DNA of 64,000 nt, taken from positions 3,003 to 67,002 of the forward strand of contig CABUIX010000002.1 of NCBI GenBank assembly GCA_902491795.1, in the 5' to 3' direction. The position numbers and the translations under genes were made by a program. This document shows positions 52,646-61,142 of the stretch, piece by piece (position 1 is the first letter of the stretch; the number at the start of each line of letters is the position of its first letter). This DNA is from an uncultured Bacteroidales bacterium. GTDB taxonomy: Bacteria; Bacteroidota; Bacteroidia; Bacteroidales; UBA932. The notes below the pieces were generated by a model, which made no database searches, was not told the origin of the DNA, and worked only from the letters and a program-made list of their open reading frames with translations.

Positions 52646-53647
52646 ATGAACAAGGTTTTCATTACCGCCCTGGCAGCCTTGTGCGCAGCGACGTCAGCCG
52701 TCGCCCAGGTTGATGTGCAGACCGCCGCAGCACAGGCTGCGGCTGCCCTTCTTGGGGCTCCGGAGGCGCAGGAGGAAGAGGAAAAGCCAAACTATTGGAC
52801 AAATTCCTTCCAGCTTGACATGGGGTTCAGCCAAACCAATCTGTGGAGCTGGGCAGCCGGAGGATACAACACGCTGAGCCTCAACTCGGGAATAGACGCG
52901 AAAGCGAAATATGCAAAGGAGCAGAGCAGCTGGAACAACAGGCTCCAGCTCCAGTACGGCTTCCTGTGGTCTGCCGACAAGGCGAACCTGCTTCAGAAGA
53001 CCAATGATCTGATGTACCTTGAAAGCCAGTTCGCCTACAAGACATCACAGAAAAGCAAGTGGAACTACACGGTGTCGTTTGATTTCCGTTCGCAGTTTTC
53101 CGACAGTTACGACTCTTATTCCCAGGATGCCGAGACCGGACTCTGGTCCGGCAAACTGAAGTCCGGATTCCTCGCTCCGGCCTACACCAACCTGGCAATA
53201 GGTATGGAGTGGGCCCCCGTAGACTGGTTCAACGTGAACTTTGCACCCCTCACCGGCGGATTCACGATATGCCAGATAGAGGATCTCCGCAAGAACTATG
53301 GTATGAAACTGAAGGACCCCACTCTTGACCCGAACCTGGAGGCGAACTACAGGAGCGCACTTTTCCAGTCCGGTGCACAGATCAAGATGAACTTCAAGGC
53401 GTCAATCAACGACAGCTTCTTCTATGAGACCCAGCTGGTGCTTTTCACGGACTACCTGAACCATCCTTTCAAGGAGAACAGGGTCAACTGGGACAACAAG
53501 ATCACCTGGCAGTTTGCGAAGTTCTTCAAGATTGGTCTGAACACCTGGATGATATATGACCCTATCGTGCTGATCGACGGACAGCAGAAAGTCCAGTTCA
53601 AGGAATCATTCTCCATAAGTTTCACATGGCTGCTGACGAACAAGTGA
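52646..53647 (+). CDS. DUF3078 outer-membrane-type protein
   Basis: A 333-residue secreted protein with a signal peptide ending near AVAQ at about 21. After an Ala/Glu-rich linker comes the DUF3078 body: NYWTNSFQLDMGFSQTNLWSWAAGGYNTLSLN, with WxxGG, and amphipathic strands such as KWNYTVSFDFRSQFSD. The C-terminus SFSISFTWLLTNK is barrel-like. Function is unknown. The gene lies 18 bases after proS and overlaps tilS by 22 bases. The ATG at 52646 fits the signal peptide better than one 4 codons upstream. Confidence 0.82.
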   Translation: MNKVFITALAALCAATSAVAQVDVQTAAAQAAAALLGAPEAQEEEEKPNYWTNSFQLDMGFSQTNLWSWAAGGYNTLSLNSGIDAKAKYAKEQSSWNNRLQLQYGFLWSADKANLLQKTNDLMYLESQFAYKTSQKSKWNYTVSFDFRSQFSDSYDSYSQDAETGLWSGKLKSGFLAPAYTNLAIGMEWAPVDWFNVNFAPLTGGFTICQIEDLRKNYGMKLKDPTLDPNLEANYRSALFQSGAQIKMNFKASINDSFFYETQLVLFTDYLNHPFKENRVNWDNKITWQFAKFFKIGLNTWMIYDPIVLIDGQQKVQFKESFSISFTWLLTNK

Positions 53648-54879
53648 CAAGGCGCATCCTCCTTGCGGTAAGCGGAGGCATCGACTCAATGTACATGGCG
53701 AACAGGGCCCCGGAACTCTTCCCCGGGGCCGTTTTCGCTGTCGCGCACTGCAATTTCCGCCTCAGGGGCAGCGAATCCGACGGTGACGAGGCCTTTGTCG
53801 TGGAATGGTGCCGCAGTCACGGCATCAAATGTTTCAGCCGCAAGTTCGACACCACCGGATATTCCCTTGACAACGGAATCAGCATAGAGATGGCAGCCAG
53901 AGAGCTGCGCTACGCATGGTTCCGGGAGTTGTGTTCAGAGCACGGCTTCGAAGCCGTCGCGGTTGCACACAATGCCGATGACAATGCCGAGACCCTGATT
54001 CTCAATCTGCTGCGCGGGACAGGCATCAGAGGCATAAGAGGAATGGGAAGCCGTGAGGGCGTGCTGCGCCCTCTGCTCGGGACGAGCCGCTCCGACATCA
54101 GGGAGTGGATGTCGGAGCACGGCTGCAGCTGGAGGGAAGACCGCACCAATTCCGACAGCACCTACAAACGCAATCTCATACGCAACGAGGTATTCCCCCT
54201 TTTCGCTAAAATCAATCCGTCTTTCATCAGGACCCTGAACTCCGACATGCTCAGGTTCGCCCAGGCCGGAGACATCGCCGAAGAGTACTTCCGGAAGAAT
54301 TCCGGGAGGATTGTGCTCCCCGACGGAAACATATCAGTCAAGGAACTTCTGTCCTGCGCACATTGGGAATTTGTCCTGTGGCGACTTCTGGAAAACAGCG
54401 GAATCTCGCAGGATGAGTTCTCCTCGCTCGTCCAGTCGCTGTCTGCAGGCAGACAGTACGCAGGGCGCAAGTTTGGTCCGGTAACCGGGGCTTCAGGCAG
54501 ACTCATGGTCAACAACTGCAATGCTTCGGAGGGGAAGAATCTCGACATCAGAATCATGGGCGTGAACGAGCTCGGCACACCAAAACAGCCGGAGGGTGTG
54601 CTCGTGGCCGACGCCGACAGACTTCAGCTGCCGCTGAAAATAAGGAAATGGCAGCCCGGTGACTGGATGATCCCGCTGGGCATGCGCGGCAAGAAAAAAA
54701 TATCGGACATCCTTACGGACATGCATGTCCCGGTGGTCCAGAAGGAGCAGATGCTTGTCGCGGAACTTGAAGGACAACATGTTGCGGCACTTTTGTGCTA
54801 CCGCATAGACGACAGCTTAAAAATCACGGAAAAGACCACCCGGGTAATCAGGATGGAACTGCTGCCTGTGCAAAAGTGA
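53626..54879 (+). CDS. tilS: tRNA(Ile)-lysidine synthase TilS
   Basis: A 417-residue PP-loop ATPase that converts C34 of tRNA-Ile(CAU) to lysidine, changing its codon from AUG to AUA. The P-loop is AVSGGIDSMYMA near 13-24, with HCNFRLRGSESDGDEAFV and AHNADDNAETLILNLLRGTGIRG as family blocks. The C-terminal domain (IRKWQPGDWMIPLGMRGKKKISDIL) binds tRNA. The gene begins within the end of the DUF3078 gene. Confidence 0.94.
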   Translation: MAADEQVTRRILLAVSGGIDSMYMANRAPELFPGAVFAVAHCNFRLRGSESDGDEAFVVEWCRSHGIKCFSRKFDTTGYSLDNGISIEMAARELRYAWFRELCSEHGFEAVAVAHNADDNAETLILNLLRGTGIRGIRGMGSREGVLRPLLGTSRSDIREWMSEHGCSWREDRTNSDSTYKRNLIRNEVFPLFAKINPSFIRTLNSDMLRFAQAGDIAEEYFRKNSGRIVLPDGNISVKELLSCAHWEFVLWRLLENSGISQDEFSSLVQSLSAGRQYAGRKFGPVTGASGRLMVNNCNASEGKNLDIRIMGVNELGTPKQPEGVLVADADRLQLPLKIRKWQPGDWMIPLGMRGKKKISDILTDMHVPVVQKEQMLVAELEGQHVAALLCYRIDDSLKITEKTTRVIRMELLPVQK

Positions 54880-54888
54880 CCCCGGGAA

Positions 54889-55227
54889 CTACTCCTGGAC
54901 GATGAAGACATCGTCACCCGGTGCAGCGAAGTGAAGCTGTTCCCTGGCGAAACGCTCAAGGGAATCCCGGTCGTCGGTCAGTTGGCGTATCCTGGCCTCA
55001 AGAGCGGCATTTTCAGCCTCAAACTGCTCAATCTGGCGCGTCTGCCTGCCAAGCGTGATGCCGGAGCCGATCCAGGTGATGAGGCTGTCTTTCTTGACAC
55101 AAAGAAAAAAAACGAAAAGAACCGTCACAATCATGGCATAGCGCAGGAACGACCGCTGCTCCCGGCGGCTCCCGTCCTTGCTCCTGTCCCATAAATCACG
55201 AAATTTCCCCATTGTCGGCTTCTTCAT
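54889..55227 (-). CDS. FtsB/DivIC-like septum formation initiator
   Basis: A 112-residue bitopic division protein. A membrane helix (about 30-48, YAMIVTVLFVFFLCV) is followed by a coiled coil (RQTRQIEQFEAENAALEARIRQLTDDRDSLERFAREQLHFA), the FtsB/DivIC pattern in which EExxR-type ends contact FtsL and FtsQ. Starts at 55227 or 55212 are possible; a -7 box ends 5 bases before 55227, which would make the transcript leaderless. Confidence 0.86.
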   Translation of the reverse strand: MKKPTMGKFRDLWDRSKDGSRREQRSFLRYAMIVTVLFVFFLCVKKDSLITWIGSGITLGRQTRQIEQFEAENAALEARIRQLTDDRDSLERFAREQLHFAAPGDDVFIVQE

Positions 55228-55232
55228 TGACA

Positions 55233-55240
55233 CAAAAATA
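55233..55240 (-). promoter_or_regulatory. -7 box TATTTTTG 5 bases before the FtsB-like ATG
   Basis: Exact TAnnTTTG match on the minus strand; TGTCA separates it from the ATG at 55227. It is 2 bases from the opposing box at 55243-55250. Confidence 0.55.
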
Positions 55241-55242
55241 GT

Positions 55243-55250
55243 TAAATTTG
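55243..55250 (+). promoter_or_regulatory. -7 box TAAATTTG for the nucleotidyltransferase gene
   Basis: Exact TAnnTTTG match, 19 bases before the ATG at 55270. Confidence 0.55.
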
Positions 55251-55269
55251 TCGAAAACAATTACAAAAA

Positions 55270-56202
55270 ATGAAGCCTACTCTTTTAGTTCTTGCTGCCG
55301 GCATGGGCAGCCGTTACGGCGGACTCAAGCAGATGGACGGCCTTGGGCCCAACGGCGAAACCATAATCGACTATTCAATCTATGATGCTATCAGGGCCGG
55401 ATTCGGCAAAGTGGTCTATATCGTACGGGAGTATTTCCTCGATCAGTTCAAGGAGACCGTAAGGAAAAAATACAGCCACGTCAAGTGCTGTGACGGCAGC
55501 CCTCTCGAATTCGTGTTCGTAACCCAGGAACTGAACAAGATACCCGCACGCTTCACCCTGAACCCGGAAAGGCAGAAGCCTTGGGGAACCGCACATGCCG
55601 TACTCATGGCAAAGGACGCAATTGACGGCCCGTTCGTGGTCATCAACGGCGACGACTACTACGGCAGGGAATCATTCAAGATTGCCGGAGACTGGTGCCG
55701 TGCCCACGAGACCAGCAAAGGAGTTTATGCAATAGTGGGCTTCGAACTTGACCATACCCTGAGCGAATCCGGAGGTGTTTCAAGGGGAATCTGCCACTAC
55801 GACGGGGCCAAGCATCTTACCGACGTGGTGGAGCATCTCAACATCGCAAAGGACAGCGACGGGGAAGTCCGCGGCGACAACTCGCTGACTTCCGAGCATG
55901 TGGTTCTCAACGGAAAGGACCTCTGCTCCATGAACATGTGGTGCTTCACTCCCGACTATTTCGCGGAGAGCGAGGTCATCTTTGAAGATTTCCTTGAAAG
56001 GAACATAAAGGAAATGAAAGCCGAATTCTACATCCCCTATGCCATAGACAGGATGATCAAGGGAGGAAAAGCAAGCTGTGACGTGCTCTCTACCCCTTCG
56101 CGCTGGTTCGGAGTTACATACAAGGAGGACAGGCCCGCAGTCGTCGCCAAATTCGCGGAACTCGTTTCCGAAGGAGTCTATCCCTCACCGCTTTACGAAT
56201 AG
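55270..56202 (+). CDS. Sugar-phosphate nucleotidyltransferase-like protein
   Basis: A 310-residue GT-A-fold nucleotidyltransferase. LVLAAGMGSRYGGLKQMDGLGPNGETIIDY near 6-35 is the NTP-binding signature, and FVVINGDDYYGRESF near 121 holds the metal-binding Asp. PWGTAHAVLMA near 103 also fits. The family makes NDP-sugars, but the sugar is not evident. It is followed 4 bases later by a CPBP protease gene. Confidence 0.82.
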   Translation: MKPTLLVLAAGMGSRYGGLKQMDGLGPNGETIIDYSIYDAIRAGFGKVVYIVREYFLDQFKETVRKKYSHVKCCDGSPLEFVFVTQELNKIPARFTLNPERQKPWGTAHAVLMAKDAIDGPFVVINGDDYYGRESFKIAGDWCRAHETSKGVYAIVGFELDHTLSESGGVSRGICHYDGAKHLTDVVEHLNIAKDSDGEVRGDNSLTSEHVVLNGKDLCSMNMWCFTPDYFAESEVIFEDFLERNIKEMKAEFYIPYAIDRMIKGGKASCDVLSTPSRWFGVTYKEDRPAVVAKFAELVSEGVYPSPLYE

Positions 56203-56206
56203 GGCC

Positions 56207-57112
56207 ATGGAAGATTCCGCCAACAGCCGGAAAAAGCGCGGCAAATTCAAGTTCTTCGACACCTACAGCTGGTTCGTGCCGGGAGTCGGGCAGATGTTCG
56301 TACTGCTGCTCATGCTCCTTGTCGGAGCCGTGCTGGGCAATCTGGTCACCCTGGTCTTTACGCTTGCCGGAAGCCAGCAGGCCGCTTCTGACTATGCGAT
56401 GCTGATAGCCTATCCGGTCATGTTCATACCTGCGATGATATATGCCGGAGCGCGCAGCAAGATCTCGTCGTACAACAGCAGGGGCGTCAGACTTGACAGC
56501 CGCAATTTCGGGAAAACCGGAGGCGCGTTGTGCGGCCTGCTTGTCGCTCTCGCCACACTTGCATGCGCATATTGCCTGGATATCACGAATTATATCCTTC
56601 CCGAGATGCCGGAATGGATGGAATCCATGATGGACAGCATGACAAACGGCGTGATTTGGGTCAACTTCTTGAGCGTAAGCATCTTTGCTCCGTTCTTCGA
56701 GGAATGGCTCTGCCGGGGAATGGTCTTGAGGGGGCTGCTGAACAACAGAGTCAGTCCAGCCGTTGCGATATTGGTTTCCGCACTATTCTTCGCACTCATA
56801 CACCTGAACCCGTGGCAGGCACTTCCCGCATTCGCAATAGGATGCCTGTTCGGCTATGTGTACTACAAGACAGGATCGCTGAGACTGACCATGCTGATGC
56901 ACTTCACCAACAACACTTTCGCCCTGATAATGTCGAATGTCGATGCTCTCAAGGATGCCGACACGTGGAAGGAAGTGCTGCCGGCCCAGCTTTACTGGAT
57001 AATTTTTGCAGGCTGCATCCTGCTGCTGATACTGATAATCAGGGTGTTCGCCAGGATTCCGTCCAGATATCCTGAAGGCAACTGCGACAAAGTGGCTCCC
57101 TTGTTTGAATAA
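56207..57112 (+). CDS. CPBP-family intramembrane metalloprotease
   Basis: A 301-residue membrane protein with about eight helices. CPBP (Rce1-like) motifs are intact: FEEWLCRGMVLRGLL near 164 (EExxxR), FALIHLNPWQALPAFAIG near 192 (FxxxH) and MLMHFTNNTFAL near 232 (HxxxN). Bacterial members act in bacteriocin immunity or protein processing, but none of those partners are here. The ATG at 56207 follows the nucleotidyltransferase stop; longer in-frame versions overlap that gene. Confidence 0.87.
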   Translation: MEDSANSRKKRGKFKFFDTYSWFVPGVGQMFVLLLMLLVGAVLGNLVTLVFTLAGSQQAASDYAMLIAYPVMFIPAMIYAGARSKISSYNSRGVRLDSRNFGKTGGALCGLLVALATLACAYCLDITNYILPEMPEWMESMMDSMTNGVIWVNFLSVSIFAPFFEEWLCRGMVLRGLLNNRVSPAVAILVSALFFALIHLNPWQALPAFAIGCLFGYVYYKTGSLRLTMLMHFTNNTFALIMSNVDALKDADTWKEVLPAQLYWIIFAGCILLLILIIRVFARIPSRYPEGNCDKVAPLFE

Positions 57113-57128
57113 TGGAAGTCTGAAATTG

Positions 57129-57165
57129 AAAAAGGAGATATCCGGACAGGATACCTCCTTTTTTT
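57129..57165. terminator. Bidirectional terminator
   Basis: AAAAAGGAG...CTCCTTTTTTT with an inner ATCC/GGAT pairing. It separates the CPBP protease gene from convergent folP. Confidence 0.85.
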
Positions 57166-57177
57166 CTAGCAGGAATG

Positions 57178-57903
57178 TCAAAGTGTCCGCAGAGGCTGCG
57201 CGGCAGCCACATTGTGGACCCTGAGGATATCGGCACCGTTCCTGACGGCAATCCGGTGATATTTCTCCGTATCCCCTCCGGTAAAGCGCTTGTCGGCAAT
57301 GCCCACAAGCAGCGGACGGCCGAAAACTGAGAAATCCCTCAGATGATCCAGCAGCTCGATATTCTGTTCAGCCGTCTTTGCGAAGCCGAATCCCGGGTCG
57401 AGAATCCAGTCGCGTATGCCGGCCGCCGAAGCCTTTGCCTCAAAGTTCCTGAAATACTGCAGCAGTTCCTCCACGACTCCTCCAGGATAGTCACACATGG
57501 CGTCCATCGTCCGCGGGTTTCCGCGCTTGTGCATGGCGACGTAAGTCAGGCCGAGAGCCGCAACGGTATGAAGCATTTCAGGATCGTCCTCGCCTGCTGA
57601 AATGTCGTTGACCACGAAAGGTCCGGCAGAGTCATAGACTCTCCGCACTATTTCCGATCTGCAGGTATCGATGGAGAACGGAAAATCTCCCAACAGGGGG
57701 ATTACAGGCTTCAGACGGTTCCATTCATCCTCCAGACTCACTTCTGCCGCTCCCGGACGGGAAGATACGGCCCCGATATCGATGATGTCGGCCCCGTCGG
57801 CAATCATTCTCTCCATCACTTTGCCTGCCGTCCCGGCAGATGCGCGACTCTCCTCCAGAAAAGAATCCGGAGTGAGATTCATTATTCCCATTATCTTGAG
57901 CAT
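57178..57903 (-). CDS. folP: Dihydropteroate synthase, divergent C-terminal part
   Basis: A 241-residue TIM-barrel enzyme of folate synthesis, joining p-aminobenzoate to pterin diphosphate. The N-terminal half is canonical: IMGIMNLTPDSF, IDIGAVSSRPGA, FSIDTC, NDISAG, then WILDPGFGFAKTAEQN. The family block GVSRKSM..., with Ser, Arg and Lys that contact substrate and sulfa drugs, appears as GIADKRFTGG and the following helix is shortened by about 10 residues. The terminal LRVHNV (family RVHDV) is kept. The promoter lies 4 bases from the ATG. It may still work, with altered substrate or sulfonamide contacts. Confidence 0.87.
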   Translation of the reverse strand: MLKIMGIMNLTPDSFLEESRASAGTAGKVMERMIADGADIIDIGAVSSRPGAAEVSLEDEWNRLKPVIPLLGDFPFSIDTCRSEIVRRVYDSAGPFVVNDISAGEDDPEMLHTVAALGLTYVAMHKRGNPRTMDAMCDYPGGVVEELLQYFRNFEAKASAAGIRDWILDPGFGFAKTAEQNIELLDHLRDFSVFGRPLLVGIADKRFTGGDTEKYHRIAVRNGADILRVHNVAAAQPLRTL

Positions 57904-57907
57904 GGTG

Positions 57908-57915
57908 CAAATTTA
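57908..57915 (-). promoter_or_regulatory. -7 box TAAATTTG 4 bases before the folP ATG
   Basis: Exact TAnnTTTG match on the minus strand; CACC then the ATG at 57903. Confidence 0.55.
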
Positions 57916-57936
57916 TGCAATTATGCATCTTCTTCC

Positions 57937-57944
57937 TATATTTG
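57937..57944 (+). promoter_or_regulatory. -7 box TATATTTG 5 bases before the tmk ATG
   Basis: Exact TAnnTTTG match; CAATT then the ATG at 57950. This excludes longer in-frame starts that overlap folP. Confidence 0.55.
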
Positions 57945-57949
57945 CAATT

Positions 57950-58633
57950 ATGCTAATCGTGATGGAAGGCCTGGACGGTGCAGGGAAATCCACCCAGGTC
58001 AAGATGTTCAGGGAATACCTGGAAAGTGTCTCCCCCGATGTGGAATACATCCATTTCCCGCGCTACGACGCGCCTGTCTACGGCGAACTCATCAGCAAGT
58101 TCCTGAGAGGAGATTTCGGGCCCAACGATTCCGTGCACCCGCAGCTCGTGGCCCTGCTGTTCGCCGAGGACAGGAGAACGGCTTCAGAATCCATCCGCAG
58201 CACGCTCGAGAGAGGAGGGACAGTGCTGCTTGACAGATACGTATACTCCAATATCGCCTACCAGTGCGCCAAGATGCCGACAGAAGAAGGAGCCGAACAG
58301 CTGCGCAAATGGATCCTCAATACTGAATACGGACAATTCGGGCTTCCCAGGCCGGACCTCAACATGTTTCTCGATGTTCCGATAAGTTTCGTGCAGGAGA
58401 GCCTGAGCAGGCAGAGATACGGGGATGAACGCAGCTATCTTCACGGGCATCAGGACATACACGAGGCCGACATAAGTTTCCAGCGTAAAGTCCGCGACAT
58501 GTACCGCAGGCAGGCTGGAGAGGACAGCCGGTTCATTCCCATAGACTGCGGTGACGCTCAAGGCGCGATGCTCCCTCCAAAAGCAATATTTTCAAAAATA
58601 AAGGAATGCTATGAGAATCATAAGGAGAATTAG
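57950..58633 (+). CDS. tmk: Thymidylate kinase
   Basis: A 227-residue P-loop kinase phosphorylating dTMP. IVMEGLDGAGKSTQ near 3-16 is the P-loop (GxxGxGKST), followed by HFPRYDAP (dTMP-binding FPRY). VLLDRYVYSNIAYQ near 95 holds the DRY motif, and the Lid is around SRQRYGDERSYLHG. It is longer than the 205-210 usual, which is typical of Bacteroidota. Its end overlaps the MauE/DoxX-like gene by 23 bases. Confidence 0.93.
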   Translation: MLIVMEGLDGAGKSTQVKMFREYLESVSPDVEYIHFPRYDAPVYGELISKFLRGDFGPNDSVHPQLVALLFAEDRRTASESIRSTLERGGTVLLDRYVYSNIAYQCAKMPTEEGAEQLRKWILNTEYGQFGLPRPDLNMFLDVPISFVQESLSRQRYGDERSYLHGHQDIHEADISFQRKVRDMYRRQAGEDSRFIPIDCGDAQGAMLPPKAIFSKIKECYENHKEN

Positions 58634-59672
58634 TGCTGTAATAATCGGCTTCACCTTCTTCATCGCCGGGTTGTTCAAGCTCATGGATCCCGTAGGGGCC
58701 GGACTTGTCATGGACGAGTATTTCAAGTTCCTTCACCTCGGATTCCTTCGCTTTGCGTCGGACTTCGCAGGAACGGCGATGGCGCTTGCCGAAACCATCA
58801 TCGGAATTGCCCTGATTACCGGTGTCTGGCGCAAGGTCACGGCATTCGTTTCGCTGGCCGTTCTCTCCGCCTTCACATTGCTGACAGCAGTCCTGGCAAT
58901 ATTCAATCCCCCGATGGACTGCGGCTGTTTCGGAGAGGCCATACATCTCACGCATTTCCAGAGTCTCGTCAAGAACCTTGTGCTTCTGGCACTGTGGGCA
59001 CTGGCATATCTGCCTGTCGGAGTCATTGAACCTACAAGAAAAATCAAGTATGTCAGCTTCACCATAGCCTCAATATCGGCCTGCCTTTTTTTGCTGTACT
59101 CCGTCTTTTCAATACCCCTGATGGACTTTACGGACTACAAGCCCGGAACGGAACTGAGCTCGCTGGAAAATGCCGACTGGACGCAGGCAGATGAGATAGT
59201 GCTACTGTCATTCAGCGATGTGCAGGGGCAATACGCCGACTCCCTGGCCCTGCAGGGCAATGTAATGACAGCCTCTGTCTACAGTCCCGAAAAGATGCCA
59301 CGGCAAAGATGGCAGAAGCTTTCTGCCTTCATGGATGCTGCCGCAGAAAAGGGATTCACGCCTCTCGTTCTCACGGCCTCAACTCCCGAACTCATCACGG
59401 AAGAGGTCAGTTCGCCGGAACTGCTGCCATACATTTATTTTGCGGACCGCAGGACACTCATGACCCTGAACCGGTCCAACGGAGGCGTCAGCTTCATCTC
59501 AGACGGACAGATCGTGGCCAAATGGTCAGTCAACAGGCTGCCTGACAAGGATGAGCTCCAGGAACTTGCCGATTCAGACCCGATAGAATCCCTGGTTGCG
59601 GTCAGCCATGCATCCAAACTCAAGTTCCAGGCTTTTCTGCTGTACATTTTGGCAGTAATGCTGCTGCTCTAG
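58611..59672 (+). CDS. MauE/DoxX-like membrane protein
   Basis: A 353-residue membrane protein. The first 155 residues contain four helices of the DoxX/MauE type: FTFFIAGLFKLMDPVGAGLVMDEYFKF, then MDCGCFGEAIHL with a CGC pair near 104-107 that may be redox active. A fifth helix (about 147-168) leads to a region of about 150 residues with thioredoxin-like spacing (VLLSFSDVQGQYADS, FTPLVLTAS) but no CxxC, and a last hydrophobic helix. Related proteins are common in Bacteroidota; the role is unproven. Confidence 0.75.
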   Translation: MRIIRRISAVIIGFTFFIAGLFKLMDPVGAGLVMDEYFKFLHLGFLRFASDFAGTAMALAETIIGIALITGVWRKVTAFVSLAVLSAFTLLTAVLAIFNPPMDCGCFGEAIHLTHFQSLVKNLVLLALWALAYLPVGVIEPTRKIKYVSFTIASISACLFLLYSVFSIPLMDFTDYKPGTELSSLENADWTQADEIVLLSFSDVQGQYADSLALQGNVMTASVYSPEKMPRQRWQKLSAFMDAAAEKGFTPLVLTASTPELITEEVSSPELLPYIYFADRRTLMTLNRSNGGVSFISDGQIVAKWSVNRLPDKDELQELADSDPIESLVAVSHASKLKFQAFLLYILAVMLLL

Positions 59673-59680
59673 AAAAAACT

Positions 59681-59715
59681 CGGGAGTCCTTTGCCGTCGG
59701 CCGGCAGGACTCCCG
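59681..59715 (-). terminator. Terminator for hisS, also after the MauE/DoxX-like gene
   Basis: Perfect 10-bp stem CGGGAGTCCT/AGGACTCCCG with a 15-base GC-rich loop. On the minus strand it is followed by AGTTTTTTC. Confidence 0.78.
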
Positions 59716-59735
59716 GAAAAATCATTCAGGCAAAG

Positions 59736-61088
59736 CTATTGCCCCAGGAAGCCGGCGATTCCTTCAATATCGCCGCGGGAAAAGTTCCGCTGCTCTCCGG
59801 AAGCAAGATTCTTGATGTTGACGGTTCCGGATTCTGCCTCTGAAGATCCGTTGATCGAAATGTACGGGATGCCCCTGCGGTCCGCATATTCAAACTGCTT
59901 CTTAAGTTTTGCCGAATCAGGATAGATTTCAACTATCAGGTCCCTGTCGCGAAGTGCAGCCGCAAGAGGAAGAAGGTATTCCACCTCTGCCGTTCCCATG
60001 TTGGCAAACAGCAGCACCGGCACGTTCGTCAGGCCTTCAGGGAAAAGATTCAGCCCCTTCATCACGTCATAGATGCGATCTGCACCGAAACTGATTCCAA
60101 CTCCTGACAGTCCGGGGAGCCCGAAAATTCCGGTCAGATTGTCATAGCGTCCGCCGCCTCCAATACTGCCGATCTGCCAGTCAAGTGCCTTCACTTCGAA
60201 TATCGCCCCCGTATAGTAGCTCAGTCCGCGGGCCAGCGAAAGGTCAAGCACAGTCTCCGTGCCGATACCGGCAGCAGAAATGTAGCCGAACAGTTCCTCA
60301 AGCTCCGCGAGGCCCTTCATCCCTTCCTCGGACGAGGCCATAAGTTCCTTCATCGCGGCAAGTTTCTCACCGTTTGAGCCGCTGAGAGTCAGCACAGGAA
60401 CGAGTTTGGCAACCGCAGCCTCGTCAAGGCCCTTCGAGAGAAGTTCTTCCTTGACTGCCTCCAGACCTATCTTGTCAATCTTGTCTATAGCGACGGTAAT
60501 GTCCACGACCTTGTCCGGGAAGCCGCTGATTTCGGCAAGACCCGAAAGCACCTTGCGGTTGTTTATCCTTAGAGAAACCCTGATGCCCAGCCTGCGGTAG
60601 ACCTCATCGACTATCTGCACCAGTTCCAGTTCGCAAAGCTGGCTCCGGCTTCCGACCATGTCCACGTCGCACTGGTAAAACTCGCGATAGCGCCCCTTCT
60701 GTGGTTTGTCAGCTCTCCAAACGGGCTGGATCTGAAAGCGCTTGAAGGGCAGGGTTATCTCATTCTGGTGCTGAACGACATAGCGCGCAAAGGGCACTGT
60801 AAGATCGTAGCGCAACCCTTTCTCGCACACCTGCGGGGTGAGCGGCTTCTCAAAGTCCGCATTTGCAAAAGCGTCACCGGAATTGAGAATACGGTAGAGC
60901 AGCTTGTCTCCCTCTTCACCGTACTTGCCGAGCAGGGTCGACAGGTTCTCCATCGCCGGAGTCTCTATCTGTGCATAGCCATATTTGCGGAATACCTGCC
61001 TGATGATGCTGAAGATATAGTTTCTTTCCGCCATTTCGGCGTGTCCGAAATCGCGTGTTCCCTTTGGTATGGAAGGTTTCTGTGCCAT
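59736..61088 (-). CDS. hisS: Histidyl-tRNA synthetase
   Basis: A 450-residue class II synthetase. GTRDFG near 10-15 is the family start, and motif 2 is [32 protein letters not shown] near 112-143. [16 protein letters not shown] (histidine A motif RGLDYYTG) and [14 protein letters not shown] follow. The C-terminal anticodon domain is present ([18 protein letters not shown]). Divergent from sppA, with its -7 box one base from the opposing one. Confidence 0.96.
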   Translation of the reverse strand: MAQKPSIPKGTRDFGHAEMAERNYIFSIIRQVFRKYGYAQIETPAMENLSTLLGKYGEEGDKLLYRILNSGDAFANADFEKPLTPQVCEKGLRYDLTVPFARYVVQHQNEITLPFKRFQIQPVWRADKPQKGRYREFYQCDVDMVGSRSQLCELELVQIVDEVYRRLGIRVSLRINNRKVLSGLAEISGFPDKVVDITVAIDKIDKIGLEAVKEELLSKGLDEAAVAKLVPVLTLSGSNGEKLAAMKELMASSEEGMKGLAELEELFGYISAAGIGTETVLDLSLARGLSYYTGAIFEVKALDWQIGSIGGGGRYDNLTGIFGLPGLSGVGISFGADRIYDVMKGLNLFPEGLTNVPVLLFANMGTAEVEYLLPLAAALRDRDLIVEIYPDSAKLKKQFEYADRRGIPYISINGSSEAESGTVNIKNLASGEQRNFSRGDIEGIAGFLGQ

Positions 61089-61107
61089 CGTATATTGAAT
61101 TGTTGTG

Positions 61108-61115
61108 CAAATTTA
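61108..61115 (-). promoter_or_regulatory. -7 box TAAATTTG for hisS
   Basis: Exact TAnnTTTG match on the minus strand, 19 bases before the ATG at 61088. Confidence 0.55.
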
Positions 61116-61116
61116 C

Positions 61117-61124
61117 TACTTTTG
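61117..61124 (+). promoter_or_regulatory. -7 box TACTTTTG for sppA
   Basis: Exact TAnnTTTG match, 18 bases before the ATG at 61143; back to back with the hisS box with one base between them. Confidence 0.55.
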
Positions 61125-61142
61125 ACAAAATTTGCATTCCCA

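Noticed and set aside
57671..57949. 93-codon N-terminal extension of thymidylate kinase
   Set aside because: It overlaps folP on the other strand and lies upstream of the promoter; the P-loop of the family is within 15 residues of the ATG at 57950.
60768..61142. 125-codon N-terminal extension of SppA
   Set aside because: It is antisense to hisS and upstream of the promoter; the membrane anchor begins just after the ATG at 61143.
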